A DNA stretch of 64,000 bases from contig CAMJPL010000003.1 in the NCBI GenBank assembly GCA_946407735.1, positions 62,001 through 126,000 on the forward strand. Direction: 5' to 3'. This DNA is from an uncultured Clostridia bacterium (GTDB taxonomy: Bacteria; Bacillota; Clostridia; Oscillospirales; CAG-272). The position numbers were made by a program, and so were the translations under genes. The notes beneath the pieces were generated by a model. The model was given only the letters and a program-made list of their open reading frames with translations, was not told where the DNA came from and made no database searches. Each line of letters starts with the position of its first letter. Position 1 is the first letter of the stretch. Below are positions 58,705-64,000 of the stretch, in pieces.

Positions 58705-60222
58705 TTGTACAAAAACGGACTGCGTAAAAAACTCAGGGAGGCTGTTGTATCGGTGCTTCCCATCGCCGCAATAGTTCTGATCCTCTGCGCGGTCGTGACA
58801 CCTGTGGCTACTGACACAATGCTTGCATTCATAGTCGGGACCGGGATGCTGATATTCGGTCTGGGGGTGTTCGCGTACGGCGCCGAGAACTCGATGACCA
58901 AGATCGGGAACCTCATCGGATCGAAGCTGACGGCCACCAGGCGCGAGCCGCTGATAATCATTCTGAGCTTCGCGCTCGGCGCCATAATCACGATAGCCGA
59001 GCCGGACCTCGCCGTGCTCAGCGACAACGTGCCGCATATAAACTCGCTCGTACTCAAGATCACGATAGCTGTCGGAGTCGGACTGTTCCTTACTCTCAGC
59101 ATGTGGAGGATCCTTCACGGTTTCCAGCTCAGGATAATCCTTATCGTCTCGTATGTCATCGTCTTCATCCTCGCCGCGATCTCCGATCCGAGATATCTCG
59201 CGGTCGCCTTCGACGCCGGAGGCGTGACGACGGGACCCATGACCGCGCCGTTCATCATGGCGATGGGCATCGGTGTCGCGGCGATACGTTCCGACCGCAA
59301 CGCCGAGGCGGACAGCTTCGGACTCGTCGGGCTCTGCTCGGTGGGACCGATACTTGCGGTGCTGATACTCGGTTTCTTCTATAAAGGAGAGGAAGGGATC
59401 ATCTCGGCCGCCGAGGCCGGGAGCTACGCCGACACCTTCGAGCTCAGCGCCAGCTATGTGAAGGCCGTTCCGCACTATATCTTTGAAGCCGGGATGTCGC
59501 TCCTTCCGGTAGCCCTGTTCTTCCTCGCGTTCCAGATATTCAGCCTGAAGCTGTCAAAGCTGCCGCTGATACGTATCCTCGCCGGCATGATGTTCACCTA
59601 TACCGGCCTCGTGATCTTCCTCACCGGGGTGAACGTCGGCTTCTCGTCGATGGGAGTCATACTCGGCAGGAGCATGGCGGGCGGATGGAAGATGTATCTC
59701 CTCGTCCCGGTGGCGATCCTGATAGGCTGGTTCATAGTCAAGGCCGAACCGGCGGTCATAATCCTGACTAAGCAGGTCGAGGAGATCTCCGCCGGAGCGG
59801 TATCTGAAAAGGCGATGAACGCCGCGCTGAGCGTCGCCATCGCCTCCGCCGCCGGCATAGCCATGCTGCGCGCTTTGACCGGGATAAACCTGTACTGGTT
59901 CCTCATCCCCGGCTACGCCGTGTCGCTGATCCTGTGTTCGGTGGTGCCGCAGATATTCACGGCGATCGCCTTCGACGCCGGCGGCGTCGCATCGGGACCG
60001 ATGTCCACCACGTTCATGCTCCCTCTTGTGATGGGCGCGTGCCAGGCGTCGGGAGGGAACATCCTGACCGACGCGTTCGGATGCGTGGCTCTGATTGCCC
60101 TGATGCCGCCGATAACGGTGCAGATAATGGGGCTCATCACGGTGCTGCGCTCCCGCCGCGCCGAGACCGTGCCGCCGGAGAGCTTCGCCGACGACGAGAT
60201 AATCGAGCTCTGGGAGGTCTGA
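58705..60222 (+). CDS. DUF1538-family integral membrane protein, internally duplicated
   Basis: VAFDAGGVTTGPMTAPFIMAMGIGVA and IAFDAGGVASGPMSTTFMLPLVMGACQ repeats; EPDLAVLSDNV / EPAVIILTKQV repeats. Confidence 0.85.
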   Translation: MYKNGLRKKLREAVVSVLPIAAIVLILCAVVTPVATDTMLAFIVGTGMLIFGLGVFAYGAENSMTKIGNLIGSKLTATRREPLIIILSFALGAIITIAEPDLAVLSDNVPHINSLVLKITIAVGVGLFLTLSMWRILHGFQLRIILIVSYVIVFILAAISDPRYLAVAFDAGGVTTGPMTAPFIMAMGIGVAAIRSDRNAEADSFGLVGLCSVGPILAVLILGFFYKGEEGIISAAEAGSYADTFELSASYVKAVPHYIFEAGMSLLPVALFFLAFQIFSLKLSKLPLIRILAGMMFTYTGLVIFLTGVNVGFSSMGVILGRSMAGGWKMYLLVPVAILIGWFIVKAEPAVIILTKQVEEISAGAVSEKAMNAALSVAIASAAGIAMLRALTGINLYWFLIPGYAVSLILCSVVPQIFTAIAFDAGGVASGPMSTTFMLPLVMGACQASGGNILTDAFGCVALIALMPPITVQIMGLITVLRSRRAETVPPESFADDEIIELWEV

Positions 60223-60225
60223 TTT

Positions 60226-60891
60226 ATGGTGCTCAACCTTGTGACGGTCATCACTGACCGTACGAACGAAGATATAATGATCGGTATATGCGGCGAGCTC
60301 GGGCTGTCGGTCACCTTTACCGTACTCGGCCACGGCATGGCTAAAAGCGAGCATCTCGCGCTGTACGGCCTTGAGGCGACCGAAAAGGCGGCCGTGCTCA
60401 CCTTCGCTGACGAGGACAAGACGAAGGAACTTATAAAGAGCGCGAGAAGGAAACTCAGCATAGACATACCCGGCAACGGCATACTGGTCAGCGTGCCTGT
60501 CAAAAGCATCGGAGGAGGCAAAACCTTGGCGTATCTCACGAACAACACCGTCCCGGGAGGGAAGAGCCCGGAGCTGAACGTCAGCCACGAGCTTATAATA
60601 TGCATCCTGAATCAGGGCTATACCGACGACGTCATGGCGGCGGCGAGATCCGCCGGAGCGTCGGGCGGCACCGTCCTTCACGCCAAGGGCACAGGCGCTG
60701 ATTTCGCCAGAAAATTCCTCGGCGTCTCGCTCGCCAGCGAGAAGGAGATACTTCTCATAGTCGCCGAGGCGGAGGACAAATCCGCCATAATGAAGGCTAT
60801 CACGGAGAAAACAGGCCCGCAGACCCCCGCCGGAGCGATAAGCGTGTCGCTTCCGGTTACCGAGGTCGCCGGACTGAGAGCGAAGATATGA
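60226..60891 (+). CDS. Tandem PII-like (GlnB-fold) signalling protein
   Basis: C-terminal half ELIICILNQGYTDDVMAAARSAGASGGTVLHAKGTG...EKEILLIVAE is PII-like; N-terminal half is a divergent copy. Confidence 0.78.
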   Translation: MVLNLVTVITDRTNEDIMIGICGELGLSVTFTVLGHGMAKSEHLALYGLEATEKAAVLTFADEDKTKELIKSARRKLSIDIPGNGILVSVPVKSIGGGKTLAYLTNNTVPGGKSPELNVSHELIICILNQGYTDDVMAAARSAGASGGTVLHAKGTGADFARKFLGVSLASEKEILLIVAEAEDKSAIMKAITEKTGPQTPAGAISVSLPVTEVAGLRAKI

Positions 60892-60921
60892 CACATCTCT
60901 GTGATCTGCCTGAATGATATG

Positions 60922-60946
60922 AAAAACCGCCCCGCGGCGGTTTTTT
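60922..60946 (+). terminator. Rho-independent terminator
   Basis: AAAAACCGCC-CCGC-GGCGGTTTTTT. Confidence 0.88.
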
Positions 60947-60978
60947 CTTATTTACGGATCGTATGATTTCGGCCTCTG

Positions 60979-62337
60979 TCACGCCAGATTCGCCGAGCCG
61001 CCCTCCGACAGCTTTTTCGCTACCGATCTTCCGTCGAGCGAACGCACCGATACACCGGAGCTGATCGAAAGATAAGCGGCGACTCCGGCAGCCTCGCCGA
61101 GCTGGTTGAGGTTTACCATCACCCTCAGAGCGCCGAAAGAGAAGATATCGGCGTTTATCATCCTGCCGACGGCTATGAGATTGTCGTGGCGGACGGGGAC
61201 GAGGCAGGAGAAGGGGAGAGAGTAATACGTCGGGATCGGAAGGCTCTCGTCGATACCGAGCTCACGCCGCCAGCTCCCGGTGACCCTGCCGCCGTCGGCG
61301 AGCTCGGTGTTGAAGCTGCCGTCGAAGTGGTGGAAGGTTATGCTGCCGTCCGGCAGATGCACGTCGACGTTGTATGTCCCGTTCATGACGCAGTCGTCGT
61401 ATCTCTTCCCGAGCAAAAGCTCGAATTGATCGGCTTTTTTCGCCGTTACGTAATGCGCCGTTTCCCTTATGCCTATCGACGAGCAGGAGCTGACGTTCGC
61501 GTATCTTACGCCCTCGGCGCCGTATCTGTTCAGCATCCTTATGACGGCGCGCATCTTGCGCCTGCCCTCTATCTCCGCCTTCGTTAGATCCTCCGCTTTG
61601 TCGGGGATGAGCCCGAGCACATGGGTGTCGGCGCGCATCGTTATGTTTGAGGCGTCGGGTACACGGCAGAACCATCCCCAGTCCTTCTCAAGACCGAATT
61701 CATCGCCGTGATGGCGGATGAGCCTCGTGACGTCGACATGCGACACGTCGCCTTCAAGGAGGAAGCAGGCGCTCGGCGGCTGGATCGTCTGATTGTAGAA
61801 CTTCTCTATCCCGAGATCGCGACAGATATCACCGTCGCCGCTCGCATCGATGAAGAACGAGGCTCTGACGGCTCCGCGGCCGTCCTTGTTCTCTATGATG
61901 ATATATCTGACGCTGCCGTTCTCCTCCATGCATGAGCAGTAAAGGGTGTGAAGCATTACCCTGACGCCGTTTTCGGCGCAGAGCATGTCGAGCTCGGTCT
62001 TGAGCTCGTGAGGATTGAAGAAATGCGAGTCGGCATGATTTTTCCCTCTCGTTTCCGCCGGCTCGACGCGGGACAGGATCTCCTCGGTGAGACCGGCTAT
62101 GATCTGCTTTTCTCCCGACGTGTCGTTCAGCGTGTGCCAGCAGTTCACAAGCCCGGACGTCGCCGTCCCGCCGAGGCATCCCTCACGCTCGATCACGATC
62201 ACGGAAGCGCCGAGGCGCGCCGCCCGGACGGCGGCGAACACTCCGGTGCATGATCCGCCGATGACGCATATATCCGCCTCGGCGACGACAGGGATCTTCT
62301 TCTGCGGTTCCGTTATGAATTCAGCTTCGCGTTCCAT
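60979..62337 (-). CDS. FAD-dependent oxidoreductase (FAD_oxidored-type)
   Basis: ADICVIGGSCTGVFAAVRAARLGASVIVIEREGCLGGTATSGLV; FIDASGDGDI. Start trimmed to ATG 62337. Confidence 0.85.
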   Translation of the reverse strand: MEREAEFITEPQKKIPVVAEADICVIGGSCTGVFAAVRAARLGASVIVIEREGCLGGTATSGLVNCWHTLNDTSGEKQIIAGLTEEILSRVEPAETRGKNHADSHFFNPHELKTELDMLCAENGVRVMLHTLYCSCMEENGSVRYIIIENKDGRGAVRASFFIDASGDGDICRDLGIEKFYNQTIQPPSACFLLEGDVSHVDVTRLIRHHGDEFGLEKDWGWFCRVPDASNITMRADTHVLGLIPDKAEDLTKAEIEGRRKMRAVIRMLNRYGAEGVRYANVSSCSSIGIRETAHYVTAKKADQFELLLGKRYDDCVMNGTYNVDVHLPDGSITFHHFDGSFNTELADGGRVTGSWRRELGIDESLPIPTYYSLPFSCLVPVRHDNLIAVGRMINADIFSFGALRVMVNLNQLGEAAGVAAYLSISSGVSVRSLDGRSVAKKLSEGGSANLA

Positions 62338-62494
62338 AATTTCTCCCGAATATAAAGCCATTCATCTTACGCTTCGTCTGTACGGATATATTATACAGCA
62401 AAACGCCGCCGTTTTCAATACCCACGGCCGAATTCGGGGCCGATCCGGCTTTTTTATATGAATACGGATGGGGTTATTATTAACAATAGCCTGT

Positions 62495-62523
62495 TTGACT
62501 TTTCCTTTCGGTTGTGGTATCAT
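62495..62523 (+). promoter_or_regulatory. Promoter TTGACT-N17-TATCAT upstream of phoH
   Basis: Hexamers at 62495-62500 and 62518-62523. Confidence 0.6.
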
Positions 62524-62575
62524 AATAAGGTATAATTGCCATAAAAATATCGAAGGAGCCGCAGACGAGCATACC

Positions 62576-63670
62576 ATGCCGATAAAATCAGTCCGCGCCG
62601 AAAGCGAGACGCAGATATCGGAAGTTTTCGGCGCATACGACGCGAATATAAAAATCATAGAGGAGATCTTCTCGGTCACGGCCGTGAGCAGATCGGGCCC
62701 CGAGGGCCCGGCGATAGCTCTCGCCGGAAGCGACGAAAACGCCGTTGAAGGAGCCGCGAAGGCGGTGTCGGTCCTCTGCAGGATGAATCTGCTCCAGGGC
62801 GATATCACCGAGCAGACGGCGGCCTATGTCGCCCAGATGATCCGCGACGGCAGGGAGAACGAGCTCGGCACCCTCGACGACGACTGCGTCTGCATAACCG
62901 AGCGCGGCAAGCCGATAAGGGCGAAGACGGTGGGACAGAGGCAGTATATAGAAGCCATCCGCAGCAACACCGTCGTCCTCGGCGTCGGCCCGGCCGGCAC
63001 CGGCAAGACCTTCCTCGCCGTCGCCATGGCGGTCACCGCCCTCAGATCGAAGGAGGTGCAGAGGATAATCCTCACTCGCCCGGCGGTCGAGGCGGGAGAG
63101 AAGCTCGGTTATCTCCCCGGCGATCTGCAGATGAAGATCGAGCCCTATCTCCGCCCGCTGTACGACGCGCTGTACGAGATGATGGGCGTCGAGAATTACA
63201 AAAAGAACGTCGAGCGCGGAGTGATCGAGATCGCGCCGCTCGCCTATATGCGCGGCAGGACGCTCAACGACAGCTTCATCATCCTCGATGAGGCACAGAA
63301 CACGACACCGGAGCAGATGAAGATGTTCCTTACCCGTCTCGGCTACAACTCCAAGGCCGTCGTCACCGGCGACATCACGCAGACCGATCTTCCCGACGGC
63401 GCACATTCTGGCCTCGCGCAGGCATGCGACGTTCTGGAGGGGATAAACGGCATTGCGGTGCACCGCTTCGACGACAAGGATGTCGTGCGTCACAGGCTCG
63501 TGCAGAAGATCATCCTCGCCTACGACAGATATGAGAAAAACAACCGGAGACACGGGTATGCAGGAGAAAAAGTACGTCATTATCACGCGAAACGATCAGA
63601 AGAAGGCCGAATTCACCCCGGCTCAGAGGGCTCTGATCAAAAGAGCGGCGGCGGCGGCGCTGAAAAGTGA
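62576..63670 (+). CDS. phoH: PhoH-family ATPase with extended C-terminus overlapping ybeY
   Basis: GVGPAGTGKTFLAVAMAV; ILTRPAVEAGEKLGYLPGDLQMKIEPYLRPLYDAL; FIILDEAQNTTPEQMKMFLTRLG. Start trimmed to ATG 62576. Confidence 0.9.
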   Translation: MPIKSVRAESETQISEVFGAYDANIKIIEEIFSVTAVSRSGPEGPAIALAGSDENAVEGAAKAVSVLCRMNLLQGDITEQTAAYVAQMIRDGRENELGTLDDDCVCITERGKPIRAKTVGQRQYIEAIRSNTVVLGVGPAGTGKTFLAVAMAVTALRSKEVQRIILTRPAVEAGEKLGYLPGDLQMKIEPYLRPLYDALYEMMGVENYKKNVERGVIEIAPLAYMRGRTLNDSFIILDEAQNTTPEQMKMFLTRLGYNSKAVVTGDITQTDLPDGAHSGLAQACDVLEGINGIAVHRFDDKDVVRHRLVQKIILAYDRYEKNNRRHGYAGEKVRHYHAKRSEEGRIHPGSEGSDQKSGGGGAEK

Positions 63671-64000
63671 GGGATACGATCATCCGGCCGAGATCTCCGT
63701 CACCATCGTCGACAACGAGCGGATACACGAGCTGAATCTCGAATACCGCGGCGTCGACAGCGCGACCGACGTCCTCAGCTTCCCGCTGAATGAGAGGGAC
63801 GATATACTGAGCGGCAGTGCCGACAAGGAGCTCGGCGATATCGTCATATCCATCGAAAAGGCGCTGTCGCAGGCGCAGGAATACGGCCACTCAACCGACA
63901 GGGAGCTCGCCTTCCTCACGGTGCATTCGGTGCTCCATCTTCTGGGGTACGATCATATGACCGAAAGCGAGGAAGCGGACATGTTTTCGAGGCAGGAAAA
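63558..64000 (+). CDS. ybeY: Endoribonuclease YbeY, partial (runs off the right edge)
   Basis: Manual translation: MQEKKYVIITRNDQKK...VTIVDNERIHELNLEYRGVDSATDVLSFPLNE...LAFLTVHSVLHLLGYDHMTESEEADMFSRQE. Confidence 0.92.
   Translation, partial: MQEKKYVIITRNDQKKAEFTPAQRALIKRAAAAALKSEGYDHPAEISVTIVDNERIHELNLEYRGVDSATDVLSFPLNERDDILSGSADKELGDIVISIEKALSQAQEYGHSTDRELAFLTVHSVLHLLGYDHMTESEEADMFSRQE

Noticed and set aside
62468-62575. N-terminal extension of PhoH (MGLLLTIACLTFPFGCGIIIRYN...) resembling a signal peptide
   Set aside because: Spans the promoter hexamers at 62495-62523; PhoH is cytosolic and ATG 62576 gives the usual N-terminus.

Overview
64 kb of a GC-rich, gene-dense bacterial chromosome. 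Gene families suggest a Clostridia-like Gram-positive gut-type organism; this taxonomic guess is inference only. I support about 48 protein-coding genes, many trimmed from the supplied ORF track to better start codons. Contents: (i) carbohydrate and small-molecule catabolism (two GH36-type alpha-galactosidases, a GH116-like enzyme, GH106-like and beta-galactosidase-like TIM-barrel proteins, a sialidase-like protein, polysaccharide deacetylase, Gfo/Idh, sugar isomerase, DegT aminotransferase, ceramidase-like, UroD-like, an OYE/SDR/flavoprotein cluster); (ii) transport and signalling (three ABC exporter-type proteins, LytTR/GHKL two-component pair, XRE and LysR regulators, proB-putP, DUF1538 membrane protein with a tandem PII-like protein); (iii) cell surface (esterase-pilin-sortase cluster, G5/3D protein, SLH-trypsin-like protease); (iv) core genes (rplM-rpsI, gdhA, trxA, phoH-ybeY). 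No rRNA, tRNA, CRISPR array, transposase or phage module was recognised. Strongest candidates for something undescribed: the translationally coupled DUF1538/PII-like pair, in which both proteins are internally duplicated; a 12-bp inverted (also direct) repeat placed next to an activator-type promoter between a LytTR/GHKL system and its ABC pair; a four-gene operon of unknown pathway (49331-54765); and an orphan consensus promoter with an operator-like palindrome facing antisense into the LMW-PTP/GDSL genes. All homology calls come from reading translations by eye; no database search was run.
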